Assembly: GCF_036864975.1 (NCBI RefSeq)
Contig: NZ_CP104311.1
Span: 1,342,001 to 1,406,000 of the forward strand
DNA length: 64,000 bases
Reading direction: 5' to 3'
DNA from: Methylococcus capsulatus
Lineage (GTDB): Bacteria > Pseudomonadota > Gammaproteobacteria > Methylococcales > Methylococcaceae
Position 1 is the first letter of the stretch. Every line of letters starts with the position of its first letter. Below are positions 28,467 to 39,482 of the stretch, one piece after another. The translations under genes and the position numbers were made by a program. The notes beneath the pieces were generated by a model. It did not search any database, was not told the origin of the DNA, and saw only the letters and a list, made by a program, of their open reading frames with translations.

Positions 28467-29793
28467 TACCAGAACCGAAATCGAACGGCTCGAATCGATG
28501 ACCCGCTTCTGCCTGGATGAAGCCGCCAGGCGGGGCGTGAGTGCCGCCGAAGTCGCCTGCAGCGTCGACCAGGGCCTGTCGCTCACGGTCCGGCTGGGCG
28601 CGGTGGAAACCATCGAGCACCACCGCAGCCAGGGCGTCGGGATCACGGTTTATTACGGACAACGCAAGGGCTCGGCCAGTACCACGGATCTCAGCGAACG
28701 GGCGCTGGTGGACACCGTAGGCGCGGCCTGCCGGATCGCACGCTATGGTGCCGAGGACCCCTGCGCCGGCCTGCCCGACGCGGAGCTCCTGGCCAAGGAC
28801 ATCCCGGATCTGGACCTCTACCATCCCTGGAGACTGGACGCGGAGCAGGGCATCGAACTGGCCCTGGCCTGTGAAAATGCAGCGCGTGGTTATTCCGACG
28901 CGATCACCAACTCGGAAGGCGCCAGTCTCAACGCCTTCGAAGGCGTACGGGTACTGGGCAACAGCCTTGGCTTCCTGCACGGCTATGCCAGCAGTCGTCA
29001 TGGTTTGTCCTGTTCGGTGATCGGCGAGCGCGAGGGCAGCATGCAGCGGGACGACTGGTGGACCGTGGCGCGCGACCCGGCCGAACTGGAATCCGCCGAG
29101 GCGGTGGGACGCAAGGCTGCCGAGCGCACCGTGCGCAGGCTGGGCGCGCGGGGCCTGTCGACCCGGCAATGCCCCGTGCTGTTTGCCGCTGACGTGGCTT
29201 CCAGCCTGATCGGCCATCTGATCGCAGCGGTCCGTGGCGGCAATCTCTACCGCAAGTCCTCGTTCCTGCTGGACGCCTTGGGCCAGCGCATCTTCCCCGA
29301 GTTCGTCCACATCCACGAACAGCCGCACCTTCTCCGCGGCTTGGGCAGTGCCCCCTACGATGCCGAGGGCGTGGCGACGCGGGCGCGCGACCTGGTCCGG
29401 AACGGCGTGCTCGAATCCTATGTGCTGAGCACCTACTCGGCCCGCAAGCTGGGCATGCAGACGACCGGCAACGCCGGCGGCGTGCACAATCTGATCGTCG
29501 ACTCGGGCAGTGAAGCCTTCGAGGACCTGATCCGGCGCATGGGCACCGGGCTGATCGTCACCGAATTGCTGGGGCAGGGCGTCAACATCGTCACCGGCGA
29601 CTACTCGCGTGGCGCCGCGGGTTACTGGGTGGAGAACGGTGAAATCCGGTTTCCAGTGGAGGAAATCACCATCGCCGGCAATCTCAGGGACATGTTCGGT
29701 CACGTCGTCGCCATCGGCAATGACGTCGACCTCCGCGGCAATATTCGCACCGGATCGATTCTGATCGAGACCATGACGGTGGCGGGTGATTGA
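28459..29793 (+). CDS. pmbA: metalloprotease subunit TldE/PmbA
   Basis: A 444-residue partner of TldD that lacks the HExxxH zinc motif, as expected. Family segments are [36 protein letters not shown] and [24 protein letters not shown] (in part). The start is GTG 28459, inside the last codons of tldD. It forms the inactive half of the heterodimer that shapes the peptide chamber. Confidence 0.95.
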
Positions 29794-29917
29794 CGGGCCG
29801 CAAGTCTGGTTTACGAGTCTAACGCCGCATGACCGCCCTGCGCATTCCCGTGACGGCGTCAGGAGTGAACGGTCTCCGGCTCGGGTCATGCCATGGAGGT
29901 AAGTTCTTCCGACTCCC

Positions 29918-29966
29918 GCCGGGAGGGGGGGCTCCCTTTCCGGCGGGGGAAGGGCGGGGATGAGGA
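29918..29966. repeat. dispersed CCCTCACCCC-type repeat (inverted copy)
   Basis: On the minus strand this reads CCTCATCCCCGCCCTTCCCC, then CGCCGGAAAGGGAGCC: the same family as the element at 26931-26975. It lies between pmbA and a convergent gene and could act as a bidirectional hairpin. Confidence 0.55.
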
Positions 29967-29972
29967 TGGGAT

Positions 29973-30347
29973 TCAGCCTTTCGCCGCCAGCAGCTCCGCA
30001 GCAAGCTTGAGCTGCGCCGAATACTGCGGCAGCTCAGGAATTTTCCAGGCCTTTCCCGCGACACGGGCCAGCAGATTGTTCAGCCAGAGGCGGTTGGACC
30101 GGCCCTGCTGGATGACGAATTGATGGGATGTCCCGTCGGCGATGATATAAAAGTTTTCAAGCCAGACTTCGATCGTTTCCGATTCACCGGCAAGGTTTAC
30201 TGCGATGTAAGCTTTTCGTGTATCGATGTCAAAGGCAAAATAAGTCAGCTCCGCAATGCCCTTGAGAATAATGTTAGCGATCCACAAAATCAGGAATTTC
30301 GGGGTCAACTTGATAGCGAATTTAACGAGGCTGGCTTTGTAGCTCAT
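29973..30347 (-). CDS. hypothetical protein with N-terminal hydrophobic segment
   Basis: A 124-residue protein. Residues about 15-38 (PKFLILWIANIILKGIAELTYFAF, in part) are hydrophobic and may be a membrane helix or a lipid-facing amphipathic helix. The rest is mixed alpha/beta, with no cysteines and no motif I know. The start codon is ATG. The base composition is more AT-rich than in neighbours, especially the first 200 bases, which hints at separate ancestry. It lies convergently to pmbA. Confidence 0.65.
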   Translation of the reverse strand: MSYKASLVKFAIKLTPKFLILWIANIILKGIAELTYFAFDIDTRKAYIAVNLAGESETIEVWLENFYIIADGTSHQFVIQQGRSNRLWLNNLLARVAGKAWKIPELPQYSAQLKLAAELLAAKG

Positions 30348-30433
30348 TTTCTAATTTACGGAGAATGGCGGGAGGGAGGATTGTAGCCATCCGCTGTTTG
30401 GGCCGGCAAGAGGGAAGCAGGGCGGTTCAGGCA

Positions 30434-30655
30434 TCAGTTGGGGCTTGGGGAAACGGTTAAAAGGTATTCGGCCAGCAGCGCCATGATATCGGCATCGCAA
30501 GCCCCGCAACCAGAGCACGCGCCCGTCGCCCTCGATATCCCATCGATATCGGTTAAGCCCTTATCGAACTGCCGCCTGATTTGCCAGGCCGTCGTGCCGC
30601 TGCAGCGGCAAATCACATCGTGTCTCTCGTCCAGAATTGCGTCACCCATCGCCAT
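30434..30655 (-). CDS. BFD-like [2Fe-2S]-binding protein
   Basis: A 73-residue protein with four cysteines in the arrangement CxC (ICRCSG) and CxxCxxC (CSGCGAC), close to the bacterioferritin-associated ferredoxin (Fer2_BFD) pattern. BFD domains carry a [2Fe-2S] cluster and either reduce bacterioferritin to release iron or serve as a redox module. The C-terminal extension (ALLAEYLLTV) is short. No bacterioferritin gene is adjacent. Confidence 0.75.
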   Translation of the reverse strand: MAMGDAILDERHDVICRCSGTTAWQIRRQFDKGLTDIDGISRATGACSGCGACDADIMALLAEYLLTVSPSPN

Positions 30656-30668
30656 GCGCCAACTTCAG

Positions 30669-30701
30669 GTAGGTCCGATTAGCGCAGCGTAATCGGACGA
30701 A
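30669..30701 (+). repeat. REP element, left copy
   Basis: GTAGGTCCGATTAGCGCAGC followed by GTAATCGGACGAA. The core GTCCGATTA...TAATCGGAC is palindromic. An inverted copy differing by one base lies at 31282-31314, so the two bracket the transposase gene. Confidence 0.85.
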
Positions 30702-30703
30702 AG

Positions 30704-31234
30704 TCATTCACCGCCACCCACCGAAACACCTATATCACCGCACCAATCCGCCGGATAAATCCCTTTCGCAACGTACCGGTGAAAGGTGGAATAAGGCCAA
30801 TCCTGTACACGCATGACGTGGCCATGTTTCAACGGATTCACATGCACATAATCCACATGCCGCTGATAATCGGCATCGTCTCGGATCAAATGCTCCCAAT
30901 AATGACGTTGCCAGATTCCTCGCTCCCCGGCGGCCTTGCGGATATCCGACCGGCGTTCGGTTTTGGGCAATGCACGCGAGAATCCGTTCTTGATCAATCG
31001 CCACCGCAGGCTGAAATCGCTATCGCCGGGCGGCAAGGTCCACACGCAATGCAAGTGATCCGGTAATACCACCCAGGCATCGATTCGAAACGGGTGATGC
31101 GAGCACACCCGCTTCACCGTTTCGCGTAACAAGCCGATCTCGCGGACCAGCAGATCGTTGCCGTAGCGTTGCAGCAGATTGGCCGTAAAGAACCAAGTAC
31201 CGCCGGGCACGAACGCGCGTCGATAATTGGGCAT
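30704..31234 (-). CDS. REP-associated tyrosine transposase (RAYT, Y1 type)
   Basis: A 176-residue Y1_Tnp-family protein. The HUH metal motif is His60-Leu-His62 in VVLPDHLHCVW, and the catalytic tyrosine region is YQRHVDYVHVNPLKHG. The start FVPGGTWFFTANL is typical of the family. RAYTs cleave and rejoin single-stranded REP sequences and are thought to spread REP elements. The gene is bracketed by inverted REP copies 2 bases past its stop and about 50 bases before its start, the usual RAYT-REP unit. Confidence 0.92.
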   Translation of the reverse strand: MPNYRRAFVPGGTWFFTANLLQRYGNDLLVREIGLLRETVKRVCSHHPFRIDAWVVLPDHLHCVWTLPPGDSDFSLRWRLIKNGFSRALPKTERRSDIRKAAGERGIWQRHYWEHLIRDDADYQRHVDYVHVNPLKHGHVMRVQDWPYSTFHRYVAKGIYPADWCGDIGVSVGGGE

Positions 31235-31281
31235 GCCCGTTTTCCGTTCTTGACGTAAGCATTATCGCCGGATGTCAGCCA

Positions 31282-31314
31282 TTCGTCCGATTATGCTGCG
31301 CTAATCGGACCTAC
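31282..31314 (-). repeat. REP element, right copy (inverted)
   Basis: Reads TTCGTCCGATTATGCTGCGC then TAATCGGACCTAC on the plus strand, the inverse of the left copy with a single difference (A for G in the loop). It sits between uvrA and the RAYT gene. Confidence 0.85.
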
Positions 31315-31324
31315 GCTGGCTAAC

Positions 31325-34153
31325 TCACCGCCCCCGCTCCAACAACGGCCCCAAAAACCTCCCCGTATGCGAATCTGGATTCGCCGCGACTTGTTCCGGT
31401 GTACCTTCGGCCACGAGACGTCCGCCGCCTTCGCCGCCTTCCGGGCCGAGGTCGATGATCCAGTCGGCGGTCTTGATGACGTCCAGGTTGTGCTCGATGA
31501 CGATGACGGTGTTGCCGCGGTCACGCAGTTCGTGCAGGACGTTGAGGAGCTGCTGGATGTCGTGGAAATGCAGGCCGGTGGTCGGTTCGTCGAGGATGTA
31601 GAGCGTTTTGCCGGTGTCGCGCCGGGACAGTTCGCGGGCGAGCTTGACGCGCTGGGCTTCGCCGCCGGAGAGGGTGACGGCGTTCTGGCCGAGGGTGACG
31701 TAGGAGAGGCCCACTTCCATCAGCATCTGGAGCTTGCGCGCCACCGCGGGGATGGCCGAGAAGAACGCCGCGGCCTCCTCCACGGTCATCGCCAGCACTT
31801 CGTGGATGGTCTTGCCCTTGAAGCGGATTTCCAGGGTTTCGCGGTTGTAGCGCTGGCCTTTGCAGACGTCGCAGTGCACGAACACGTCGGGCAGGAAGTG
31901 CATTTCCACCTTGATGACGCCGTCGCCCGCGCAGGCTTCGCACCGTCCGCCCTTGACGTTGAAGCTGAAGCGGCCCGGCGTATAGCCGCGCGAGCGCGCT
32001 TCCGGGGTCGCCGCGAACAGCTCTCGGATGGGTGTGAACAATCCGGTATAAGTCGCCGGATTGGAGCGGGGCGTCCGCCCGATCGGACTCTGATCGATGT
32101 CCACCACCTTGTCGAAGTGCTCCAGCCCTTCTATCCCGGCGCAGGCTGCGGGTGTCAGCGAGGCGCCGTTGAGTTCGCGGGCGGCGGCGGGGTAGAGGGT
32201 GTCGTTGATCAGAGTGGATTTGCCCGATCCCGAGACGCCGGTCACGCAGACCAGCAGCCCGACCGGGATCGACACGTCGAGCGATTTTAGGTTGTTGGCG
32301 CTGGCGCCGCGCACCGTCAGCCGGCGTTCGGGGTTGGGCGGATTGCGCCGGGCCGGCACGGCGATGCGGCGCTGACCGGAGAGATACTGCCCGGTGAGCG
32401 ATGCCGGCGCGGCCATCACCTCTTCCGGCGTGCCCTGGGCGATGATCCGGCCGCCATGCACGCCGGCGCCGGGACCGATGTCGACCACGTGGTCGGCCAG
32501 TCGGATCGCGTCCTCGTCGTGTTCGACTACGATCACGGTGTTGCCGATGTCGCGCAGCCGGATCAGCGTGTCCAGCAACCTCTGGTTGTCGCGCTGGTGC
32601 AGGCCGATGGAAGGCTCGTCCAGCACGTACATGACACCGACCAGGCCGGCGCCGACCTGACTGGCCAGGCGGATGCGCTGGGCTTCGCCTCCCGAGAGCG
32701 TATCGGCGCTGCGGTCCAGGCTGAGGTAGTCCAGACCGACATTGATGAGGAACTGGAGCCGGGCGCGGATCTCTTTGACGATTTTGGCCGCCACCTCGCC
32801 GCGCCGTCCGCTCAGTTCGAGTCCGTCGAAAAAGTCCAGCACGCGTCGGACCGGCAGTTGGGCGAGGCCCGGCAAGTTGGTGTCGCCGATGAAGACGTGG
32901 CGGGCGGCCCGGTTGAGGCGGGTGCCTTCGCAGGCAGGACAGGGCTTGCTTGACAGGTACTTGGCCAGTTCCTCGCGCACGAGGGTGGAATCGGTCTCGC
33001 GGTAGCGCCGTTCCATCACCGGGATCACGCCTTCGAAGGTGTAATGCTGCACCAGCGCGGTTCCCTTCGGCGATAGCACTTTGAACGGAATCACCTCGCT
33101 GCCGCTGCCGTGGAGAATCACCTCCCGCACATGCAGGGGCAGGCTGGAAAACGGCTCTTCCGGGTCGAAGCCGTAGTGCTCGGCCAGTGACTGGATCATG
33201 CCGTAATAATAGGCATTGCGCCGGTCCCAGCCGCGCACCGCGCCGCCGGCGAGGCTCAGTTCCGGATTGTGGACGATCAGGGCGGGATCGAAGTACTGCT
33301 TTATGCCCAGGCCATCGCACTCGGGGCAGGCGCCGCGCGGGTTGTTGAACGAGAAGATCCGCGGTTCGAGCTCGCTCAGCGAATAGCCGCAGTGGGGACA
33401 TGCGTATTTGTCCGAGTAGATGATTTCCACGGATTCGTCATCCATGGAAGCGGCGATGGCAAGGCCATCGGCCAGTTTGAGCGCAGTCTCGAACGATTCG
33501 GCTATCCGCTGCGCCAGGTCGGCACGCACCTTGAAGCGGTCGACGATCACCTCGATGCTGTGCTTCTTGCGCAGGTCGAGCTTGGGTGGCTCGTCCAGTT
33601 CGTACACCGCGCCGTCGATCCGCGCCCGGATGAAGCCGCGTCCGCGCAGATCTTCCAGCACCTGTACATGCTCACCTTTGCGCTCGCTCACCACCGGCGC
33701 CAGCAGCATCCAGCGCGATCCCTCGGGTTGGGCCAGGATGTGGTCCACCATCTGGCTGATGGTCTGCGCCTCCAGCGATACCCCGTGTTCCGGGCAGCGT
33801 GGAATCCCGGCGCGCGCGAACAAGAGGCGCAGATAGTCGTAGATTTCGGTGATGGTGCCGACGGTGGAGCGTGGATTGTGCGAGGTCGATTTCTGCTCGA
33901 TGGAGATCGCCGGTGACAGCCCTTCGATGTGGTCGACGTCCGGCTTTTCCATCATCGACAGGAACTGGCGAGCATAGGCCGAAAGCGATTCCACATAGCG
34001 TCGCTGGCCTTCTGCGTAAATCGTGTCGAAGGCCAGTGAGGACTTGCCCGAGCCCGACAGCCCCGTGATCACGATCAGCTTGTCGCGGGGAAGATCGAGG
34101 TCGATGTTCTTGAGGTTGTGGGTTCTGGCGCCCCGGATGCTGATGACGTCCAT
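31325..34153 (-). CDS. uvrA: excinuclease ABC subunit A
   Basis: The 942-residue UvrA damage-recognition ATPase of nucleotide excision repair. Two ABC modules are present, each with a Walker A ([14 protein letters not shown] near residue 31 and [14 protein letters not shown] in the second half) and signature LSGGEAQR motifs. The zinc fingers begin CPHCGYSL...CPEC and CEACAGDG...[10 protein letters not shown]. The length is standard. It is transcribed divergently from the P-type ATPase. I saw no clear LexA box. Confidence 0.98.
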   Translation of the reverse strand: MDVISIRGARTHNLKNIDLDLPRDKLIVITGLSGSGKSSLAFDTIYAEGQRRYVESLSAYARQFLSMMEKPDVDHIEGLSPAISIEQKSTSHNPRSTVGTITEIYDYLRLLFARAGIPRCPEHGVSLEAQTISQMVDHILAQPEGSRWMLLAPVVSERKGEHVQVLEDLRGRGFIRARIDGAVYELDEPPKLDLRKKHSIEVIVDRFKVRADLAQRIAESFETALKLADGLAIAASMDDESVEIIYSDKYACPHCGYSLSELEPRIFSFNNPRGACPECDGLGIKQYFDPALIVHNPELSLAGGAVRGWDRRNAYYYGMIQSLAEHYGFDPEEPFSSLPLHVREVILHGSGSEVIPFKVLSPKGTALVQHYTFEGVIPVMERRYRETDSTLVREELAKYLSSKPCPACEGTRLNRAARHVFIGDTNLPGLAQLPVRRVLDFFDGLELSGRRGEVAAKIVKEIRARLQFLINVGLDYLSLDRSADTLSGGEAQRIRLASQVGAGLVGVMYVLDEPSIGLHQRDNQRLLDTLIRLRDIGNTVIVVEHDEDAIRLADHVVDIGPGAGVHGGRIIAQGTPEEVMAAPASLTGQYLSGQRRIAVPARRNPPNPERRLTVRGASANNLKSLDVSIPVGLLVCVTGVSGSGKSTLINDTLYPAAARELNGASLTPAACAGIEGLEHFDKVVDIDQSPIGRTPRSNPATYTGLFTPIRELFAATPEARSRGYTPGRFSFNVKGGRCEACAGDGVIKVEMHFLPDVFVHCDVCKGQRYNRETLEIRFKGKTIHEVLAMTVEEAAAFFSAIPAVARKLQMLMEVGLSYVTLGQNAVTLSGGEAQRVKLARELSRRDTGKTLYILDEPTTGLHFHDIQQLLNVLHELRDRGNTVIVIEHNLDVIKTADWIIDLGPEGGEGGGRLVAEGTPEQVAANPDSHTGRFLGPLLERGR

Positions 34154-34307
34154 GCGCTAGCCGCTTGGTTAAACGCCCGAATATAAGGGTTTTGGTGGCG
34201 CTTTGGCAAAGCGGCGCAGCGGCGTCCGAAGCCGGCCGGGCCTGCCGGACGGCCGCCTGGCGCTTGGTGTACCATCACGGCTTTCCGCCCCATCCCGGAG
34301 GAATGTC

Positions 34308-37025
34308 ATGCACGAACCGAATCCGCACCCTTGGCATCATGTTCCGACCGACTCCGTTCCGGAGCTGCTCGGCGTCGACGCCGGGCGAGGGCTCAGTGAA
34401 AGCGAAGCCGAACGGCGGCGTGAGCGCCACGGTCCCAACCGTCTCACGCCCAAGCGGGGCAAAAGCGCCATCGCCCTGTTCCTGTGCCAATTCCACCACC
34501 CGCTCGTATACATCCTCCTGGTTTCCGCTGGTGTGACCGGGTTCCTCAAGAGCTGGGTGGATTCCGCCGTCATCTTCGGCGTCGTCTTCATCAATGCGGT
34601 GATCGGTTTCATCCAGGAGATCAACGCGCTGCGTTCCATCGATGCGCTGGCGCGGACGCTCAGCCAAAGTGCTGCGGTCCTGCGGGAGGGGGGGCGGCGG
34701 GTGGTGCCGGCGGAGGATCTGGTGCCGGGCGACATCGTGTTTCTGCAGTCCGGCGACAAGGTGCCGGCGGACCTGCGTCTGCTGCGTCACAAGGAACTGC
34801 AGATCGATGAATCGACCCTGACCGGTGAATCGGTGCCGGTCGAGAAGGGATGCGCCCCTTTGCCGGTCGATACCCTGCTGGCGGACCGCCATAACATGGC
34901 CTATTCCTCCACCCTGGTCAGCTTTGGGACCGGCGTCGGAATCGTCGTCGCCACCGGCGATGCCACCGAGATCGGGCGCATCAACCGGATGATCCGGGAA
35001 GCCGGCGAACTGGAAACGCCTCTGACCCGCAAGATAGGTCATTTCAGCCGGGTGCTGATGTGGTTCATCGTCGCGCTCGCGGCGCTCACCTTCCTGGCTG
35101 GGTATTGGCGCGGGGAAGATGTGGCCGGGACTTTCCTCGCCTCGGTGGCGCTGGCGGTTGCCGCGATTCCGGAAGGACTGCCGGTGGCCGTGACCATCAC
35201 GCTGGCCATCGGTGTGCGGCGCATGGCCGGCCGCCATGCCATCATCCGTAAGCTGCCGGCAGTGGAGACCCTGGGCGGCACCACCGTCATCTGTTCGGAC
35301 AAGACGGGAACCTTGACCCAGAACCAGATGACCGTCAAAGCCGTCTATGCCGGCGGAGACCGGTTCACGGTGGGCGGCTCCGGGTACGCCCCGGAGGGCG
35401 AATTCCTGCGTGAAGGCAGCGAGATCGATCCCGCCGGATACCCTGTCCTGCTGGAAACCCTCAAAGCCGGCTTGCTGTGCAACGACGCCCGGCTAGTGCG
35501 CGAGGACGCCATCTGGCGAATCGAAGGGGATCCCACCGAAGGGGCGCTGCTGGTCTGCGCCTACAAGGCGGGGCTGCATCAGGGTGCGATGGCCGAATCG
35601 CACCCGCGGTTGGATGCCATTCCCTTCGAATCGGCGTATCAGTTCATGGCTACCCTTCACCACAACAGGGCCGAAAATACCCGCCATGTATACCTCAAGG
35701 GTTCCGTGGAAAGCATTGTGAGCCGTTGCGATTCGGCCTTTGGCAGGGGTATGGCGCCGGAACCGCTCGATCCGGACGCCATCCATCGCGAAGTGGACGC
35801 CATGGCGGCCCAAGGGTTGCGCGTCCTGGCGTTCGCCCGGGGCGAACGGTTGTCCGACGACCCCACGGTGGAGCACGGGCACGTGAGCGCCGGCCTGAGC
35901 TTCCTTGGCCTTCAAGGTATGATCGATCCGCCCCGACCGGAGGCTGTCCGGGCCGTCGCTTCCTGCCGCGCCGCGGGCATCGGCGTGAAGATGATCACCG
36001 GCGACCACCTCGGCACTGCCGTCGCGATCGCCGGGCAGATCGGCCTGAACGGCGAAGGGGCGAACGTAAGCGCCATCGACGGCAGAGCCTTGGCCAAGAT
36101 TCCGGACGCGGCGCTGCCCGAGGCCGCGGAGCGGACGGCGGTATTCGCCCGCGTCGCGCCCGAGCAGAAGCTGCGCCTCGTCCAAGCCCTGCAGACCCGT
36201 GGTCACATCGTAGCAATGACCGGGGACGGGGTGAACGATGCGCCCGCACTACGCCAGGCCAATATCGGCGTAGCCATGGGCATCACCGGCACCGAGGTAT
36301 CCAAGGAGGCTGCCGCCATGGTCCTGACCGACGACAACTTCGCTTCGATCGCGGCTGCCGTGGAGGAGGGACGGGGTGTCTACGACAACCTGGTGAAATT
36401 CATCACCTGGACCCTCCCCACCAACATCGGCCAGGGCCTGGTCATCCTGATCGCGGTGTCCGCGGGCATCGCCCTGCCCATCCTGCCTGGGCAGATCCTC
36501 TGGATCAACATGACCACCGCTGTGCTGCTCGGCCTGCCCTTGGCCTTCGAAGCCAAGGAGCCGGATATCATGCGGCGGCCGCCGCGCAACCCCGAGCAGC
36601 CTATCCTCACCCGCCGGCTTATGTTCCGCACCCTCTGGGTGGGGCTGCTGCTGTGCGCGGGCTCATTCGGCTTGTTCGAATGGGAGCTGACGCACGAGGA
36701 GAGCGTCGACAAGGCACGTACCGCAGCGGTCAACTTCTTTTGCGTCGGTCAAGCGTTCTATCTGCTCAACTGCCGCTCCCTCAGCCATTCGATGCTGAAG
36801 CTGGGCATGTTTTCCAATCCTTGGATCTGGGGTGGGATCGGGGCGATGATGTTGGCGCAGACCGGCTTCATCTACGCCCCGGTCATGCACTGGCTGTTTC
36901 ATTCCGAGCCGATCGGACTGGACGAGTGGCTGCTGACCCTGGCGGGCGGTGTCGTGATCTTCTGGGCGGTCGGTCTGGAGAAACTCACTTACCGGCGCCT
37001 TTCCCGAGCGAGGATAGCGTCATGA
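34308..37025 (+). CDS. P-type cation-transporting ATPase (P2/Ca2+-type)
   Basis: A 905-residue P-type ATPase. An N-terminal cation-ATPase domain is followed by the actuator TGES loop (STLTGESVPVEKG), the phosphorylation site Asp331 in CSDKTGTLTQNQMT, and the hinge MTGDGVNDAPALR. About ten membrane helices are present, including the PEGLP turn of helix M4. The P2 layout suggests Ca2+, Mn2+ or Na+/K+ transport. The start is ATG 34308 behind CGGAGG; a frame extending to 34203 lacks family similarity. It overlaps a bestrophin-like gene by four bases (ATGA), so ion pump and anion channel may be co-produced. Confidence 0.92.
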   Translation: MHEPNPHPWHHVPTDSVPELLGVDAGRGLSESEAERRRERHGPNRLTPKRGKSAIALFLCQFHHPLVYILLVSAGVTGFLKSWVDSAVIFGVVFINAVIGFIQEINALRSIDALARTLSQSAAVLREGGRRVVPAEDLVPGDIVFLQSGDKVPADLRLLRHKELQIDESTLTGESVPVEKGCAPLPVDTLLADRHNMAYSSTLVSFGTGVGIVVATGDATEIGRINRMIREAGELETPLTRKIGHFSRVLMWFIVALAALTFLAGYWRGEDVAGTFLASVALAVAAIPEGLPVAVTITLAIGVRRMAGRHAIIRKLPAVETLGGTTVICSDKTGTLTQNQMTVKAVYAGGDRFTVGGSGYAPEGEFLREGSEIDPAGYPVLLETLKAGLLCNDARLVREDAIWRIEGDPTEGALLVCAYKAGLHQGAMAESHPRLDAIPFESAYQFMATLHHNRAENTRHVYLKGSVESIVSRCDSAFGRGMAPEPLDPDAIHREVDAMAAQGLRVLAFARGERLSDDPTVEHGHVSAGLSFLGLQGMIDPPRPEAVRAVASCRAAGIGVKMITGDHLGTAVAIAGQIGLNGEGANVSAIDGRALAKIPDAALPEAAERTAVFARVAPEQKLRLVQALQTRGHIVAMTGDGVNDAPALRQANIGVAMGITGTEVSKEAAAMVLTDDNFASIAAAVEEGRGVYDNLVKFITWTLPTNIGQGLVILIAVSAGIALPILPGQILWINMTTAVLLGLPLAFEAKEPDIMRRPPRNPEQPILTRRLMFRTLWVGLLLCAGSFGLFEWELTHEESVDKARTAAVNFFCVGQAFYLLNCRSLSHSMLKLGMFSNPWIWGGIGAMMLAQTGFIYAPVMHWLFHSEPIGLDEWLLTLAGGVVIFWAVGLEKLTYRRLSRARIAS

Positions 37026-37966
37026 TCGTCCGAAGCGGCACCACCCTGTGGCGGGCTTTGCGCAGCGACTGGCCCGCCTTGCTCTATTTTCTGGCGCTGG
37101 CGCTGCTGGCGGAGTTCATCTACGAGTACACCCACATGGAACACACGGCGCTCCCGTTGCTGCCGCTGAGTGTTCTGATCACAGCCATGTCGATCTTCCT
37201 CGGATTCCAGGTCAACCAGTGCTACGAGCGCTGGTGGGAGGCGCGACGGCTGTGGGGCCAACTGGTCAACGTGAGCCGATCGTTCGGACGCCAGGTCACG
37301 ACCTTGCTGACGCCCAGGCGCATTGCGGCGATCACCGACGAAGCGCAGGCGGTGGCCTTGCAGCGGGAGTTGATACACCGGCAGATCGCCTACGCCAACG
37401 CATTGCGCATTGGCTTGCGCTCCGGCGGAGTGGGTGAGGAAGGCTGGCGAATCTTGAAGGACTGGCTCGATGACGACGAAATCGAACACCTGCAGCATGC
37501 GCGCAATGTGCCGACGCAGTTGATCCAACGCCAGGCTCAAAGGCTCGCCGAAGTCGTCGGCACCGACTGGGCTGAGCAGCAGATCCTGTTGCAGATCGAC
37601 GACTCCCTCAATCTGTGCTACGACATCCAGGGCGGCTGCGAACGCATCAAACGCACCGCTTTCCCCGATCGTTTCCGGTTCCACACCCATGCTTTCGTGT
37701 GGCTGGTCGCCAGTCTGATTCCGTTCAGTCTGATCCAGACCGACCAGCGCTTCGACGCGGTGGCCATCGTCATGGAGACGCTGCTGGCTTTCGTGTTCGT
37801 GACCATCGAGCGGCTCGGCTCGGAATTGCGCGATCCATTCGAGAATCATGTCAACGACACGCCCATGTCGGCTCTGTGTCGCACCATCGAGATCGACCTC
37901 AGACAGCAGCTCGGTGAATCCGGGGTCCCGGCACCACCCGAGCCGGTGAAAGGCGTCCTGATGTAG
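37022..37966 (+). CDS. bestrophin-like chloride-channel family membrane protein
   Basis: A 314-residue protein of the bacterial bestrophin family (UPF0187). It has paired membrane helices near the N-terminus (LYFLALALLAEFIYEY and PLSVLITAMSIFLGFQVNQCYERWWEARRLWG, in part) with the family motif N-x-C/A-Y-x-RWWEAR. A second pair lies around residues 220-265. It would form a pentameric channel. The start ATG overlaps the stop of the P-type ATPase gene, and the protein may balance charge or volume for the pump; this pairing is inference. Confidence 0.85.
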   Translation: MIVRSGTTLWRALRSDWPALLYFLALALLAEFIYEYTHMEHTALPLLPLSVLITAMSIFLGFQVNQCYERWWEARRLWGQLVNVSRSFGRQVTTLLTPRRIAAITDEAQAVALQRELIHRQIAYANALRIGLRSGGVGEEGWRILKDWLDDDEIEHLQHARNVPTQLIQRQAQRLAEVVGTDWAEQQILLQIDDSLNLCYDIQGGCERIKRTAFPDRFRFHTHAFVWLVASLIPFSLIQTDQRFDAVAIVMETLLAFVFVTIERLGSELRDPFENHVNDTPMSALCRTIEIDLRQQLGESGVPAPPEPVKGVLM

Positions 37967-38053
37967 CCCTGGTCCGTCGACGGGTACGCCCCAGGGCGCG
38001 GCGAAGCTGGTACCATTAAGCGCTTGGAAGCGCCCTTCAAGGAGACGCAACTC

Positions 38054-39448
38054 GTGCGCCACACCATCGACATCGACAGCCCGATGACCCGCACCGAAAT
38101 CCGGGCTGCCATTTCGCTCGCGGCAATCTATATGTTCCGCATGCTGGGTTTGTTCATGATCCTGCCGGTGTTCTCGATCTATGCGCGCGATTTGCCCGAC
38201 GCGACACCGGCCTTGATCGGCCTGGCCATCAGCGCTTACGGCCTGACGCAGGCCGTGTTCCAGATTCCCTTCGGTGTCTGGTCGGACCGCTTCGGCCGCA
38301 AGCCGCTCATCGTCATCGGCCTCCTGATGTTCGCTGCCGGCAGCGTCATGGCGGCGGTGGCCGATTCGATCTACGGCATCGTTGCGGGCCGGGCGCTGCA
38401 GGGGGCGGGTGCCGTCGCCGGGGTGATCATGGCGCTGGCCGCCGACCTCACCCAGGAGGAGCACCGCACCAAGGCGATGGCGCTGATCGGCATCAGCATC
38501 GGGATTTCGTTTGCCTTTTCGATGGTCGCGGGGCCGGTGCTGTCTGGATGGATCGGCGTCAAGGGCATCTTCTGGAGCGTGGCCGGGCTGGCACTGCTGG
38601 GCATCGTCGTCCTTTATTCCGCCGTTCCGACACCGCAGCGGGTCCGTTTTCACCGTGACACCGAGGCTCAGCCCGCGCGTTTTTCCAGTGTGTTGACCAA
38701 TCCCGAACTGGTGCGTTTGGATTTCGGCATCTTCACCTTGCACGCCATTCTGACCGCGACCTTTGTCGTCCTGCCACTGATCCTGCGCGATGAACTGCGT
38801 ATGGATACGCCGGACCACTGGAAAATCTATCTGCCGGTGTTCGTGCTGTCGATGGTCAGCATGGTGCCATTCGTGATCGTGGCGGAGAAGAAGCGGCAGA
38901 TGAAGCCGGTTTTCCTGTCCTTCATTCTGCTTACCGCCGCCGTCGACGTGGGTCTTGCGGGTCTCACGCCGACGCTTCTGGGTCTTGGAACGCTGCTTTA
39001 CCTGTTCTTCACCGGCTTCAACCTGCTGGAAGCCACCCTGCCTTCGATGGTTTCCAAAGTGGCTCCGGCCGACCTCAAGGGCACGGCCATGGGGGTTTAT
39101 TCCACCACCCAGTTCCTCGGAGCCTTCGTGGGCGGTGCCGGCGCGGGGTGGATTCAGGGACACTATGGCATTCCGGCCGTGTTCCTGTTCTGCGCCGGCA
39201 TCGCTCTGCTGTGGCTGGCGGTGGCCTTCGGCATGCAGAAGCCGCGGCATCTGAGCAGTCTCATGGTCAATCTCGGCGAAATCAGCGCCGCGGCGGCGGC
39301 TGATCTCTCGGCCCGCCTGCGCGGCGTCCCCGGCATTGCCGACGCCGTGGTCGTTCCCGATGAGGGGGTAGCCTATCTCAAAATCGAGCGCGAGCGGCTG
39401 GACCGGCGCCGGCTCGAAGCACTGCTCAACGAAACGGCGAGCGCCTAG
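38054..39448 (+). CDS. yajR: MFS transporter, YajR-like with C-terminal ferredoxin-fold domain
   Basis: A 12-helix major facilitator protein of 464 residues from GTG 38054. Motif A is in [16 protein letters not shown] and motif C-like [16 protein letters not shown] follows. After the last helix, a ~65-residue domain ending [16 protein letters not shown] resembles the YAM domain of E. coli YajR. The start is chosen because AAGGAG lies nine bases upstream of GTG 38054; ATG 38084 is an alternative. The substrate is unknown. The order uvrA...MFS...ssb is common in gammaproteobacteria; here the ATPase and bestrophin genes lie in between. Confidence 0.85.
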   Translation: MRHTIDIDSPMTRTEIRAAISLAAIYMFRMLGLFMILPVFSIYARDLPDATPALIGLAISAYGLTQAVFQIPFGVWSDRFGRKPLIVIGLLMFAAGSVMAAVADSIYGIVAGRALQGAGAVAGVIMALAADLTQEEHRTKAMALIGISIGISFAFSMVAGPVLSGWIGVKGIFWSVAGLALLGIVVLYSAVPTPQRVRFHRDTEAQPARFSSVLTNPELVRLDFGIFTLHAILTATFVVLPLILRDELRMDTPDHWKIYLPVFVLSMVSMVPFVIVAEKKRQMKPVFLSFILLTAAVDVGLAGLTPTLLGLGTLLYLFFTGFNLLEATLPSMVSKVAPADLKGTAMGVYSTTQFLGAFVGGAGAGWIQGHYGIPAVFLFCAGIALLWLAVAFGMQKPRHLSSLMVNLGEISAAAAADLSARLRGVPGIADAVVVPDEGVAYLKIERERLDRRRLEALLNETASA

Positions 39449-39482
39449 CCGCCAGCTCAAGGTATACAACGGAGAATCAAGC

